Source: Microbacterium sp. Nx66
GTDB lineage: Bacteria > Actinomycetota > Actinomycetes > Actinomycetales > Microbacteriaceae
Reading direction: 5' to 3'
Length of the DNA stretch: 64,000 bases
NCBI RefSeq assembly: GCF_904066215.1
Contig: NZ_LR880474.1
Span: 1,984,001-2,048,000, forward strand
A program made the translations under genes and the position numbers. Positions 1 through 8,885 of this stretch are shown here, in pieces; the stretch's first letter is position 1, and each line of letters begins with the position of its first letter. The notes under the pieces are model-generated. The model was not told where the DNA came from. It did not search any database and saw only the letters and a program-made list of their open reading frames with translations.

Positions 1-155
1 CGGTTGAGGATGCCGCGGATCGCTCGACGCGTGGTCTGCGGCTTCTCGCTCGTGATGGCGATCTTCTCGCCGACGAGGGCGTTGGTGAGCGTCGACTTGC
101 CCACGTTCGGCCGTCCGACGAAGGTCACGAAGCCGCTCCGGGTGTCTTCAGTCAT
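1..155 (-). CDS. era: GTPase Era, N-terminal fragment (cut by window edge)
   Basis: Only the first 51 codons are present; the rest lies beyond base 1. The fragment begins [20 protein letters not shown] and shows the Era/TrmE-type G1 loop GRPNVGKST, followed by a Thr-rich stretch (SEKPQTTRR) that matches the G2 region of Era. Era binds 16S rRNA near its 3' end and helps mature the 30S subunit. The ATG at 153-155 overlaps the last 8 bases of the CNNM-type gene upstream, and the order ybeY, CNNM protein, era is a common actinobacterial arrangement, which supports Era over other small GTPases. The C-terminal KH domain cannot be checked here. Confidence 0.92.
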   Translation of the reverse strand, partial: MTEDTRSGFVTFVGRPNVGKSTLTNALVGEKIAITSEKPQTTRRAIRGILN

Positions 156-1440
156 CGCGCCGTTCTCCTTCATCCTGCACATCTTCGGGCTCTGCTGCCC
201 GCTCCACGAACACCGTCGCGATCCCTCGGCCCCGCCCGCGGGAAGCCCCGCCGGTGAGCACGAGGCCGTGGACGGTGGCCGTCGCACCGGGCTGCGGCAC
301 CTGGCCGAGCGTCTTGCCGAGCAGACCGCCGATGGAGTCGACGTCTTCGTCCTCGAGCTCCAGGCCGAACAGATCGCCCACGTCCTCCAGCGAGAGCCGG
401 GAGCTCACGCGATAGCGGCCGTCGCCCAGGTCGACGAACTCGGCGGATACCTGATCGTACTCGTCCGAGATCTCCCCCACGAGCTCCTCGATGAGGTCCT
501 CCAGGGTCACGAGGCCGGAGATGCCGCCATGCTCGTCGATCACGAGGCACACGTGCACCGCGTCGCGCTTCATCTGCTGCAGCAGGGTCTCCGCGCGCAT
601 CGACTCGGGGACGAAGGTCGCCGGTCGCGCGATCGGACGGATGGAGGCCGCACGCCAGGCGCTGTCGTCGCGGTACGCGAACTGCACGAGGTCCTTGAGG
701 TACAGCACCCCGACGACGTCGTCGGCCTCATCATCGACGACGGGCATACGGGACACGCCGCGATGCAGGAAGAGCGACATCGCCTCGTCGGTCGTCGCCT
801 CCGCACCCACGGTGACCATCTCGGTGCGCGGCACCATCACCGCCCGGACGAACTGGTCGGTGAAGTCGAACACCGAGTGGATGAGGTCGCGGTCGTCCTC
901 CTCGATGAGGTCGTTGGACGCGGCCTCGTCGACCATGCTCAGCAGCTGGTCCTCGCTGGAGAACGAGCTGCGTCCGGTTCCCGGCGTCACCCGGTTGCCG
1001 AGGACGACGAGCCCCTGGGCGATCGGCCCGAGGATGATGCGCAGTCCGCGGACGACGTTCGCACTCCCCCGGATCATGCTCTCGGCGTGCTGATGCCCGA
1101 AGGTCCGCGGACTCGCCCCGACGAGGACGAAGGTGATGCCGGTCATCAGGATGGCGGCGGCGAGCATCGCCCACCAGATGTTCTCGAAGACGATCGTGAA
1201 CGCCACGGTGACGAGCACGGCAGCCGTCACCTCCGCGAGGACGCGGATGAAAGCGACCGCGTTGACGTGCGCGTCGAGGTCGGCGGCGATCCGCTCCAGC
1301 GCCTTCGCGCGGCGGCCCTCGGTCGCCATGTCGGCCAGGCCGGCACGGGAGGTCACGCCGTATGCCGCGTCGATCGCGGCCATGAGGCCGCCGAACGCCA
1401 CCAGCAGCACGGCGGCGACGAGCAGCAGCAGCTCCGTCAT
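148..1440 (-). CDS. Hemolysin family / CNNM-CorC-type transmembrane protein with CBS pair
   Basis: 430 residues. An N-terminal DUF21/CNNM membrane domain has hydrophobic segments near residues 3-22, 66-85 and 90-110. Next come two CBS domains (about 200-330, with [10 protein letters not shown] at the start of the first and [20 protein letters not shown] in the second) and a C-terminal CorC_HlyC transporter-associated domain (about 345-415). Relatives take part in Mg2+/Co2+ efflux or resistance; 'hemolysin' is a historical name. The start overlaps the ybeY stop in an ATGA, and the 3' end overlaps era by 8 bp, so the phoH-ybeY-CNNM-era genes are probably translated as one unit. The ion specificity cannot be read from the sequence. 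Confidence 0.9.
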   Translation of the reverse strand: MTELLLLVAAVLLVAFGGLMAAIDAAYGVTSRAGLADMATEGRRAKALERIAADLDAHVNAVAFIRVLAEVTAAVLVTVAFTIVFENIWWAMLAAAILMTGITFVLVGASPRTFGHQHAESMIRGSANVVRGLRIILGPIAQGLVVLGNRVTPGTGRSSFSSEDQLLSMVDEAASNDLIEEDDRDLIHSVFDFTDQFVRAVMVPRTEMVTVGAEATTDEAMSLFLHRGVSRMPVVDDEADDVVGVLYLKDLVQFAYRDDSAWRAASIRPIARPATFVPESMRAETLLQQMKRDAVHVCLVIDEHGGISGLVTLEDLIEELVGEISDEYDQVSAEFVDLGDGRYRVSSRLSLEDVGDLFGLELEDEDVDSIGGLLGKTLGQVPQPGATATVHGLVLTGGASRGRGRGIATVFVERAAEPEDVQDEGERRDD

Positions 1441-1898
1441 CGCCGGCGACGCTCGGACGCGGCGAAGCCCTGGATGAGCTGCTTCTGCAGACCGAACATC
1501 TCCCGCTCCTCATCCGGCTCCGCGTGATCGAAGCCGAGAAGGTGCAGCAGTCCGTGCGTGGTGAGCAGGATGAGCTCGTCCATGAGCGTGTGGCCGGCGG
1601 CCTGCGCCTGCGTCTCCGCGACCTGCGGGCAGAGGACGATGTCGCCGAGCAGCCCGGGGGGCGTCGGCCGGTCCTCGGTACCGGGGCGGAGCTCGTCCAT
1701 CGGGAAGCTGAGGACGTCGGTCGGGCCCGGTTCGTCCATCCACTGCACGTGCAGCGCCTCCATGGCCCCTTCGTCGACGAGGACGATGGCGACCTCGGCG
1801 TCCGCGCTGACGTGGAGCTGCGCGAGGTTGAAGTCGGTCAGCCGCTGCAGCACGGTCTCGTCGACATCGATCGCCGACTCGTTGTTGATCTCGATCAT
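1437..1898 (-). CDS. ybeY: Endoribonuclease YbeY (rRNA maturation RNase)
   Basis: 153 residues, the usual length for the UPF0054/YbeY family. The metal-binding signature H-x3-H-x5-H is seen as HGLLHLLGFDH, placing the zinc ligands at His115, His119 and His125, and the conserved TDVLSFPMDE segment lies at about 60-69. YbeY acts in 16S rRNA 3'-end processing and 70S quality control. The gene is coupled to phoH upstream and to the CNNM gene downstream by 4-base start/stop overlaps. Its position between phoH and era, both linked to RNA and ribosome metabolism, is the classical context. Confidence 0.96.
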   Translation of the reverse strand: MIEINNESAIDVDETVLQRLTDFNLAQLHVSADAEVAIVLVDEGAMEALHVQWMDEPGPTDVLSFPMDELRPGTEDRPTPPGLLGDIVLCPQVAETQAQAAGHTLMDELILLTTHGLLHLLGFDHAEPDEEREMFGLQKQLIQGFAASERRRR

Positions 1899-2977
1899 GA
1901 GAGCCCTCGTTTCGGCATGCGATCGCGTGGTCCTGGTCGCTGGGCACCGCGTCGCTCGGCACGGTTGGCGAACTCGTGCGCCTGTTCGCGCTCGGTGCGC
2001 TGCGCCACGCGGCGCTCGTCGTACTCGCTGTACGCGTCGACGATGCGACCGACCAGCGAGTGCCGCACCACGTCGTCGCTGGTCAGGCGGGAGAAGTGGA
2101 TGTCGTCGATGCCGTCGAGCACGCGGGTGACCAGGCGGAGACCGGAGGCTCCCTGCGGGAGGTCGACCTGGGTGATGTCGCCGGTGACGACCATCTTCGT
2201 CCCGAACCCGAGACGGGTGAGGAACATCTTCATCTGCTCGGGCGTGGTGTTCTGCGCCTCGTCCAGCACGACGAAGGAGTCGTTGAGCGTGCGCCCCCGC
2301 ATGTACGCCAGCGGCGCGACCTCGATGGTCCCGGTCGCCATCAGGCGCGGCACGATCTCCGGGTCCATCATCTCGTTGAGCGCGTCGTAGAGCGGCCGCA
2401 GGTACGGATCGATCTTGTCGGTGAGCGTACCGGGGAGGAACCCGAGGCGCTCCCCCGCCTCGACCGCCGGACGCGTGAGGATGATGCGCGTGACCTCCTT
2501 GCGCTGCAGCGCCTGGACGGCCTTCGCCATCGCCAGGTAGGTCTTGCCCGTTCCCGCCGGACCGATGCCGAACACGATCGTGTTCTCCTCGATCGCGTCG
2601 ACGTACTCCTTCTGGCCGAGCGTCTTCGGCCGGATCACCTTGCCGCGCGTGGACAGGATCGCCTCGCCGAGCACCTCGCTGGGACGCGGGCCCCCCTCCT
2701 GGCGGAGCATGCGCGCCGAGCTGGACACGTCGCTCGGGGCGAGGTCGTGGCCGGCCTTGGTCATCGCGAGCAGCTCGTCGACGAGGTTCTTGGCCTTGGC
2801 GACGGCCTCGCGCTCACCCGTGAGCGTGATCTCGTTGCCGCGGACGAGCACCTGCACGTCGCGGTGCTCCCGCTCCAGCATCCGCAGCAGCCGGTCCTGG
2901 GGACCGAGCAGCTGCACCATCGCGACACCGTCGGCGTAGAGCCTTTCGGTGACGGTTTCCTGATCGTCAGAAGCCAA
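1895..2977 (-). CDS. phoH: PhoH family ATPase (PhoH-like protein)
   Basis: About 360 residues from the chosen TTG at 2977. The P-loop is GPAGTGKTYLA (near residue 145), with Walker B FVVLDEAQN near 250 and the sensor-like VVTGDITQVDLP near 285. A KH-like N-terminal segment (MVQLLGPQDRLLRMLEREH) precedes it, and the C-terminal tail is basic. PhoH proteins are ATPases with RNA-helicase-like links to YbeY; the physiological role is unsettled. Start choice: the longest frame would run to 3085, deep inside the HIT gene, and its extra residues look like off-frame HIT sequence. TTG 2977 overlaps the HIT stop and has GAGGAG upstream. ATG 2920 is an alternative. Probably co-transcribed with the HIT gene. 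Confidence 0.87.
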   Translation of the reverse strand: MASDDQETVTERLYADGVAMVQLLGPQDRLLRMLEREHRDVQVLVRGNEITLTGEREAVAKAKNLVDELLAMTKAGHDLAPSDVSSSARMLRQEGGPRPSEVLGEAILSTRGKVIRPKTLGQKEYVDAIEENTIVFGIGPAGTGKTYLAMAKAVQALQRKEVTRIILTRPAVEAGERLGFLPGTLTDKIDPYLRPLYDALNEMMDPEIVPRLMATGTIEVAPLAYMRGRTLNDSFVVLDEAQNTTPEQMKMFLTRLGFGTKMVVTGDITQVDLPQGASGLRLVTRVLDGIDDIHFSRLTSDDVVRHSLVGRIVDAYSEYDERRVAQRTEREQAHEFANRAERRGAQRPGPRDRMPKRGLS

Positions 2978-3314
2978 CGAGCTTGTTCTCCTCGAGGTTG
3001 CCGAGCACATGGGCGTGCACGTGGAAGACGGACTGCGCGACACTCGCGCCGTTGTTGAAGATGAGGCGGTACTCGCCGTTGGCATGCTCCTCGGCGATGC
3101 GCTTGGCGGCGGCGACCATCTCCGCCAGCAGCTCGGGGTCCCCGGCTGCGAGTGCGGTCACGTCGCGGTACTCCTCGGTCTTCGGGATGACGAGTACATG
3201 GAGCGGCGCCTGCGGATCGATGTCGCGGATCGCGAAGACGCGACCGGTGTCGAGCAGGATCTCCCCTGGGATGTCCCCGGTGAGGATGCGCGTGAAGATC
3301 GAGGGTTCGCTCAT
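2967..3314 (-). CDS. HIT family (histidine triad) nucleotide-binding protein, HinT-like
   Basis: 115 residues, typical of HinT. The histidine triad is FHVHAHVLG, with His98, His100 and His102; His100 is the expected nucleophile. Family members hydrolyse purine nucleoside phosphoramidates in the cytosol. The start is supported by a leaderless-type module: TAAGCT (plus-strand 3321-3326), six bases, then ATG. This suggests that the HIT-phoH-ybeY-CNNM-era run has its own promoter inside the short gap after rsmE. Confidence 0.93.
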   Translation of the reverse strand: MSEPSIFTRILTGDIPGEILLDTGRVFAIRDIDPQAPLHVLVIPKTEEYRDVTALAAGDPELLAEMVAAAKRIAEEHANGEYRLIFNNGASVAQSVFHVHAHVLGNLEENKLVGF

Positions 3315-3320
3315 GCTCTC

Positions 3321-3326
3321 AGCTTA
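3321..3326 (-). promoter_or_regulatory. -10 element (TAAGCT) for the HIT-phoH-ybeY operon
   Basis: On the minus strand the sequence reads TAAGCT, then GAGAGC, then the ATG of the HIT gene at 3314. A -10 hexamer ending six bases before the start codon implies transcription beginning at or next to the A of ATG, i.e. a leaderless mRNA. The same geometry recurs at many genes in this window. Confidence 0.6.
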
Positions 3327-3351
3327 CTGGGGGGACGCGGGCCGCGGCCGG

Positions 3352-4080
3352 TCACCAGCGGCCGAGGGCCACCGAGAGCACGGCGATGGCGGCAGGTCCC
3401 GCAGTGGACGTGCGCAACACGGTGTCGCCGAGCAGGACGCGCTCAGCGCCGGCCGCCGTGAGCTTCTCGAGCTCCTCCGGAGCGATCCCGCCCTCCGGAC
3501 CCACCACGAGCACGAGGTCACGGTCGTCGGGAACGAGCGTGGAGAGCCGGGCCGGAGCGGTCGGGTCGAGCAGCAGCACCCGCTGCGTCGCCACGCGCGC
3601 CGCAAGCTGTGCGGTCGACTCGGGGGCGGCCACCTCGGGCACCCAGGTCCGGTGCGCCTGCTTGGCCGCCTCGCGGACGATCGTCGCCCAGCGCTCGCGT
3701 CCCTTCGCCGCCTTCGGACCCTCCCAGCGCGACACGCTCCGGCCTGCCTGCCAGGGCACGATCTCGTCGACCCCCAGTTCACATGCCGCCTGCACCGCGA
3801 GCTCGTCGCGGTCGCCCTTCGCGAGCGCCTGCACGAGCACGAGACGCGGAGTCGCCGGCTCGTGCTCGACGCGCTCGGCGATCCGGACATCGACGCGCGA
3901 CGGTGACACCTCCTCGGCGACGCCGGTCAGCCAGACGCCTCGACCGTCGCCGACGGTGACCGCCTCGCCGACGCGGAGACGCCGGACGACGGCCGCATGC
4001 TTGGCCTCGGCGCCCGTCAGCGACACGAGACCGCCCACCGCGGCGTCACCCGCGGACTCGACGAGGAAGTGCAGCGCCAC
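3352..4080 (-). CDS. rsmE: 16S rRNA (uracil(1498)-N(3))-methyltransferase RsmE
   Basis: 242 residues. An N-terminal PUA-like domain (GAEAKHAAVVRRLRVGEAVT, about 23-42) is followed by a SPOUT methyltransferase domain whose knotted SAM site shows VGPEGGIAPEE (about 193-203) and LGDTVLRTSTAGPAAI near the C terminus, hallmarks of RsmE. The enzyme methylates U1498 in helix 44 of 16S rRNA. It starts at GTG 4080, two bases after the dnaJ stop, and so belongs to the hrcA-dnaJ-rsmE operon. This linkage is conserved in many Gram-positive bacteria. Confidence 0.94.
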   Translation of the reverse strand: MALHFLVESAGDAAVGGLVSLTGAEAKHAAVVRRLRVGEAVTVGDGRGVWLTGVAEEVSPSRVDVRIAERVEHEPATPRLVLVQALAKGDRDELAVQAACELGVDEIVPWQAGRSVSRWEGPKAAKGRERWATIVREAAKQAHRTWVPEVAAPESTAQLAARVATQRVLLLDPTAPARLSTLVPDDRDLVLVVGPEGGIAPEELEKLTAAGAERVLLGDTVLRTSTAGPAAIAVLSVALGRW

Positions 4081-4082
4081 GA

Positions 4083-5231
<1,149 letters not shown>

Positions 5232-6263
5232 TCAGCGGCCGGCCTCGTCATCGTCGAGCATCCGCGACAGGTAGCGGGCGACCGCCCGTGCCGCTGCGAG
5301 GTTGCTCGGATAGTCCATCCGGGTCGGTCCCATGACACCGACCCGCGCGGTCCCCGAGGGTGCCGCGTAGTTGCTGGCCACGATCGACGCCTCGCCGAGC
5401 CCGAAGGAGGCGTTCTCGGTGCCGATGCTCGCCGCGAGGCCGTGCTCGTCCGGCACCATCTCGCTCATCAGCCGCAGCAGCGTGACCTGCTCCTCGATAG
5501 CCTCGAGGAGGGGGTGGATGCTGCCGCGGAAGTCCTGTTCCCGTCGCGCCAGGGTCGCCGCGCCCGCCATCACGAGCCGCTCCTGCCGGAAGCCGCCGAG
5601 CTCGTCGATCACGACTCCGGCGACGGCGCGGAGAACGCGGTCCTGGGGGGTCTCCTCCGTGGCGAGGAGTGCCTGCAGACGGTCGGAAGCCGCCGCGATC
5701 GCCTGCCCGGTGATGAGGGCGGACAGTCGAGCGCGCAGCACCGCGAGGTCCGCTTCGTCGATCGTGTCCGGCAGCGCGGTGATCCGCTGTGATACCCCGC
5801 CGGCGTCCGTGACCAGGACCGTGAGGAGCCGGTTGGGAGCGAGCGTCACGAGTTCGACGTGCGTCACGTGGGCCCGCGCGAACGACGGGTACTGGGCCAG
5901 CGCGACCTGTCCGGTGAGTTGCGTGAGCACGCGGACCGTACGGACCATCAGATCGTCGAGGTCGGCCGGATCGGCGAGGAACGACTCGATGGCCGAGCGC
6001 TGCGCGGGGGAGAGCGGTCGGAGCTGGGCGAGGTGATTCACGAACACCCGGTAGCCCTTGTCCGTGGGGATGCGCCCGGACGACGTGTGCGGAGCCGTGA
6101 TCAGCTCTTCGTCCTCCAGCTGCGCCATGTCGTTGCGGATCGTCGCGGCCGAGACGCCGAAGGAATGGCGGTCGACGATGGAACGGCTGCCCACGGGCTC
6201 GTGCGTCTCGACGTAGTCCTGCACGATCGCGCGGAGAACCTGCAGCCCTCGCTCTGTGACCAT
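5232..6263 (-). CDS. hrcA: Heat-inducible transcriptional repressor HrcA
   Basis: 343 residues from ATG 6263 (MVTERGLQVLRAIVQDYVET), preceded by a good GGAAGGGGAA ribosome site. A longer frame to 6296 would start inside the operator and is not preferred. The N-terminal winged helix (about 1-75, with PVGSRSIVDRHSFGVSAATI) is followed by a GAF-like dimerisation region. HrcA represses chaperone genes by binding CIRCE and needs GroEL for activity. The inverted repeat just upstream at 6291-6315 indicates autoregulation of the hrcA-dnaJ-rsmE operon. Confidence 0.95.
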   Translation of the reverse strand: MVTERGLQVLRAIVQDYVETHEPVGSRSIVDRHSFGVSAATIRNDMAQLEDEELITAPHTSSGRIPTDKGYRVFVNHLAQLRPLSPAQRSAIESFLADPADLDDLMVRTVRVLTQLTGQVALAQYPSFARAHVTHVELVTLAPNRLLTVLVTDAGGVSQRITALPDTIDEADLAVLRARLSALITGQAIAAASDRLQALLATEETPQDRVLRAVAGVVIDELGGFRQERLVMAGAATLARREQDFRGSIHPLLEAIEEQVTLLRLMSEMVPDEHGLAASIGTENASFGLGEASIVASNYAAPSGTARVGVMGPTRMDYPSNLAAARAVARYLSRMLDDDEAGR

Positions 6264-6290
6264 GGGTTCCCCTTCCCGCCGACCGGATGC

Positions 6291-6315
6291 TGGCACTCTG
6301 CCGCCCTGAGTGCCA
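6291..6315. promoter_or_regulatory. CIRCE operator upstream of hrcA
   Basis: TGGCACTC at 6291-6298 and GAGTGCCA at 6308-6315 form a perfect 8-bp inverted repeat with a 9-bp spacer. On the minus strand it reads TTGGCACTC-N9-GAGTGCCAG. The consensus CIRCE is TTAGCACTC-N9-GAGTGCTAA, so one position per arm differs (A/T to G/C), as expected in a GC-rich genome. It lies 28 bp upstream of the hrcA ATG, the expected place for HrcA autorepression. Confidence 0.87.
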
Positions 6316-6372
6316 ATCCTACCTCCTGCGATCGGGAGTTCTCCGAAGGCGGGACGGCCCAGGCGGCGTCGC

Positions 6373-7590
6373 TCAGTCCGTCAACTCACGCACCACCGCG
6401 TCGGCGAGGAGACGTCCGCGCAGCGTGAGCTGCACGCGACCCCGGATCGCCGCCGGCGCATCGATCAGGCCGTCGGCGATGAGTCCGGCGACGCGGTCCC
6501 TGTTCCGCTCCGGGACGTCCGTCACCGCGATCCCTTCGCGGATGCGGCTCAGGAGGAGGATGCGCTCGAGCGTCTGCGCCTCCTGGTCGGGACGTTCGCG
6601 ACCCGCCGCCGGCGAGGACGAGGCGGCCAGCCGCTGTGCGTAGGCCGCCGGGTGCTTGACGTTCCACCACCGGAGCCCGGCCACGTGGCTGTGCGCCCCG
6701 GGGCCGAAGCCCCACCAGTCGCTCCCCCGCCAGTATGCGAGGTTGTGCCGCGACCGCTGCCCTTCGCTGCGGGCCCAGTTGCTGACCTCGTACCACTCGA
6801 ACCCGGCGGCGGCGAGGCGCTCGTCCGCCATCTCGTACATGTCCGCCTGCAGGTCGTCGTCCGGTGTCGGCACCTCGCCACGACGGATCTGCCGCGCGAG
6901 CTTCGTGCCGTCTTCGATGATGAGCGCGTACGCGGAGATGTGGTCGGACTCCAGGGCGAGCGCGGCGTCCAGGGATGCTTCCCAATCCGCGAGCGATTCC
7001 CCCGGCGCGCCGTAGATGAGGTCGACGCTGACGGCGAGGCCCGCGTCCTTCGCGGCGGCGACCGCGGTGCGCACGTTCTCGGGCCGATGCGTCCGATCGA
7101 GCGCGGCGAGCACGTGCGGGACGGCCGACTGCATGCCGACGGAGAGTCTCGTGACCCCCGCCTCTGCGAGGATGCGCGCGACCTCCGGCGTCACCGTGTC
7201 GGGATTGGCCTCGACCGTCACCTCGGCACCCGGAGCGAGCCCGAACGCCGCGGTGGCCGCTCCCAGCATCCGCGCCAGATCGCCTGCCGGCAGCAGCGTG
7301 GGTGTGCCGCCACCGAAGAACACCGTGTCCATCGGCCGCAGCGCTCCGGCGTCCTCCAGCACGGTGCGGGCGAGGGCGATCTCGCCGATGAGGGTGGACG
7401 CGTAGTCCTCCTGCTTCGCCCCGCGGAGCTCGCTGGACGTGTAGGTGTTGAAGTCGCAGTAGCCGCAGCGCACCCGGCAGAACGGGATGTGGAGGTAGGC
7501 GGAGAACGGCGTCTCCGCGGAGATCGGGAGGTCGGCAGGGAGTCGCCCGTCCGGCGGCGCGGGATCCCCGAGCGGAAGCGGTCCCGCCAT
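6373..7590 (-). CDS. hemW: Radical SAM heme chaperone HemW (coproporphyrinogen III oxidase-like)
   Basis: 405 residues from ATG 7590. The radical SAM cluster motif is CRVRCGYCDF (about 41-50), where the fourth cysteine expected of true HemN-type enzymes is replaced by Phe, as in HemW. VFFGGGTPTLLP and the C-terminal HemN domain follow. HemW binds heme and is thought to deliver it to target proteins; it is not an oxygen-independent coproporphyrinogen oxidase. A longer frame to 7728 overlaps the upstream DUF1990 gene and is rejected. The start overlaps that gene's stop (TGATG), so the two genes are coupled. Confidence 0.93.
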   Translation of the reverse strand: MAGPLPLGDPAPPDGRLPADLPISAETPFSAYLHIPFCRVRCGYCDFNTYTSSELRGAKQEDYASTLIGEIALARTVLEDAGALRPMDTVFFGGGTPTLLPAGDLARMLGAATAAFGLAPGAEVTVEANPDTVTPEVARILAEAGVTRLSVGMQSAVPHVLAALDRTHRPENVRTAVAAAKDAGLAVSVDLIYGAPGESLADWEASLDAALALESDHISAYALIIEDGTKLARQIRRGEVPTPDDDLQADMYEMADERLAAAGFEWYEVSNWARSEGQRSRHNLAYWRGSDWWGFGPGAHSHVAGLRWWNVKHPAAYAQRLAASSSPAAGRERPDQEAQTLERILLLSRIREGIAVTDVPERNRDRVAGLIADGLIDAPAAIRGRVQLTLRGRLLADAVVRELTD

Positions 7591-8243
7591 CACACCGGGG
7601 TCGCGTAGAGCGGGGAGATCGCGCGGAGGTAGCGCGCGAAGAGCTCGCGACGGCGGCGCTTCATGAGGGCGGGGACGAGGCGATAGAGCAGCGTGTTCGG
7701 GGCGTCGAAGGCGCGGACGGTGAACCACACCTCGTCGTTGTCCTCACGCCAGTCCACATCGAACGACTCCTCGCCGCGGACCACGGATCCGCCCACCGTG
7801 CCCAGCACGAAGCCGATCCGGCGGGTCTCCTCGGTGACGGAGATCACGCGCAGCTCCGAATCGGCGCGCATGCCACCGACACGGCCGCGCAGGTGGAGCG
7901 TCATTCCCGCGCCCACGAAGGGCATCCCCTCCGCGTCGTACCGCGGCTCCACGTCGCGCTTGCTCGGCGCGATCGGGTTCCCTTCGGCGTCGAAGCTCAC
8001 GCCCGCGTACGCCGGACCCGGAGCAGGACGGACGTCTTCCACGGAGAGCCCGGCGGCGCGCTGCGCCGTCCACGAGAGCAGGGCTTCGCCGGCCGTCTGG
8101 AAACGCTCCTCACCGCTGCCGATGCGCCAGGATTCCTCCGCCGGGATGCTGCGCTCCGGCGGGTACTGCATCAGATCCGGGGCGTGGGTCGCACCCACGG
8201 CCGCATAGTCCACCGTGTCGTCTCGGAAAGTCCCGCGCCGCAT
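7590..8243 (-). CDS. DUF1990 family protein
   Basis: 217 residues from ATG 8243 (MRRGTFRDDTVDYAAVGATH). The sequence fits the DUF1990 family: an N-terminal TVDYAAVGAT block, the middle IGSGEERFQTAGEALLSWT and the C-terminal SGEESFDVDWREDNDEVWFTV-type region. No catalytic motif is evident, and the function of the family is unknown. The start is favoured over ATG 8279 because a TAGGCT hexamer sits seven bases before it, matching the leaderless pattern of this chromosome. The stop overlaps the hemW start. Confidence 0.8.
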   Translation of the reverse strand: MRRGTFRDDTVDYAAVGATHAPDLMQYPPERSIPAEESWRIGSGEERFQTAGEALLSWTAQRAAGLSVEDVRPAPGPAYAGVSFDAEGNPIAPSKRDVEPRYDAEGMPFVGAGMTLHLRGRVGGMRADSELRVISVTEETRRIGFVLGTVGGSVVRGEESFDVDWREDNDEVWFTVRAFDAPNTLLYRLVPALMKRRRRELFARYLRAISPLYATPV

Positions 8244-8318
8244 GAGTTCCAGCCTACTTCGGGTTCCCTGAGCGAACACCCCCCGCGCCGCACGCCGTCA
8301 CATCCCCCGGATGATGCT

Positions 8319-8450
8319 GGGTCCCTGAGCCTGCCGAAGGGCTGGATCCCTGAGCGTGTCGAAGGGCTGGGTCCCTGAGCGTGTCGAAGGGCGCACAACA
8401 CTCAGTCCAAGGCTCCTCCACACCGCTGGGTCCCTGAGCTTGTCGAAGGG
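8319..8450. repeat. Four copies of a dispersed repeat, three of them in tandem
   Basis: A 23-base unit with core TCCCTGAGCNTGTCGAAGG occurs at 8319-8341, 8344-8366 and 8369-8391 (a 25-base period) and again at 8428-8450. Variants: the first copy has CCTGCC in place of CGTGTC, and the second has GGATCC at its start. The stretch lies between the divergent DUF1990 and GIY-YIG genes. Further copies or fragments occur at 8790-8859, 57531-57576, 59721-59743 and 59866-59889. Confidence 0.9.
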
Positions 8451-8500
8451 ATCTCCGCACGCCCCGGCCAAGCCGCACGCACCTCCGCCATGATGGCCCG

Positions 8501-8827
8501 ATGCCATGGACCTACATCCTCGAATGCGCAGACGGCAGTTTCTACACGGGCAGCACGAACGGCGACCTCGAAGCCCGCGTCTGGGAGCACAACCACGACG
8601 ACGCCTTCTCCGCCAACTTCACTCGCAACCGGAGACCCGCGGCGCTGGTGTACGCGGAGCACTTCGACACCGTCGACGCCGCCTTCTTCCGGGAGAAGCA
8701 GATCCAGGGGTGGAGCCGTCGGAAGAAGATGGCGCTGATCGAGGGCCGGTGGGAGGACCTTCCGTCGTTGTCGACCTCGTACAGTGCGCTTCGACAAGCT
8801 CAGCGACCCAGCGTGGACCGACCCTGA
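8501..8827 (+). CDS. GIY-YIG nuclease family protein (UPF0213-like)
   Basis: 108 residues. The GIY-YIG fold is visible as YIL (Tyr5), YTG (Tyr15), a conserved Arg26 and the metal-binding Glu65 in FFREKQIQGW. Short stand-alone members of this family are thought to act in DNA repair or on structured DNA; the role is unproven. The start is preceded by CATGAT and six bases, a leaderless-type module. The last codons (about 97-103, LRQAQRP) are encoded by a copy of the dispersed repeat at 8790-8810, so the natural C terminus appears to have been replaced or extended by repeat DNA. Confidence 0.86.
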   Translation: MPWTYILECADGSFYTGSTNGDLEARVWEHNHDDAFSANFTRNRRPAALVYAEHFDTVDAAFFREKQIQGWSRRKKMALIEGRWEDLPSLSTSYSALRQAQRPSVDRP

Positions 8828-8859
8828 GAACCGCGCGCTTCGACGAGCTCAGCGACCCA
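8790..8859. repeat. Two inverted copies of the dispersed repeat
   Basis: TTCGACAAGCTCAGCGACCC (8790 onward) and TTCGACGAGCTCAGCGACCC (8839 onward) are reverse-orientation copies of the unit found at 8319-8450. The first lies inside the 3' end of the GIY-YIG gene; the second is between that gene and the end of lepA. Confidence 0.85.
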
Positions 8860-8885
8860 GCGCGGGCAGCCCGGAAGAACCGAGG

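Noticed and set aside
4..1527. A 507-codon open frame on the plus strand opposite the CNNM gene
   Set aside because: It is fully antisense to a clear family member with matching codon use; long opposite-strand frames are common in GC-rich DNA, and the translated product is Arg/His/Asp-rich with no domain.
2978..3085. PhoH start at 3085
   Set aside because: It would overlap the HIT gene by 119 bases, and the extra residues are Ser/Thr/Arg-rich off-frame sequence; TTG 2977 fits better.
6264..6296. HrcA start at 6296
   Set aside because: That ATG lies within the CIRCE operator and has no ribosome site; ATG 6263 has a strong one and matches the family N terminus.
8319..8391. Three direct repeats with a 25-bp period, checked as a CRISPR array
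   Set aside because: Units abut without unique 30-40 bp spacers, and no cas gene is nearby; the same unit is dispersed elsewhere.
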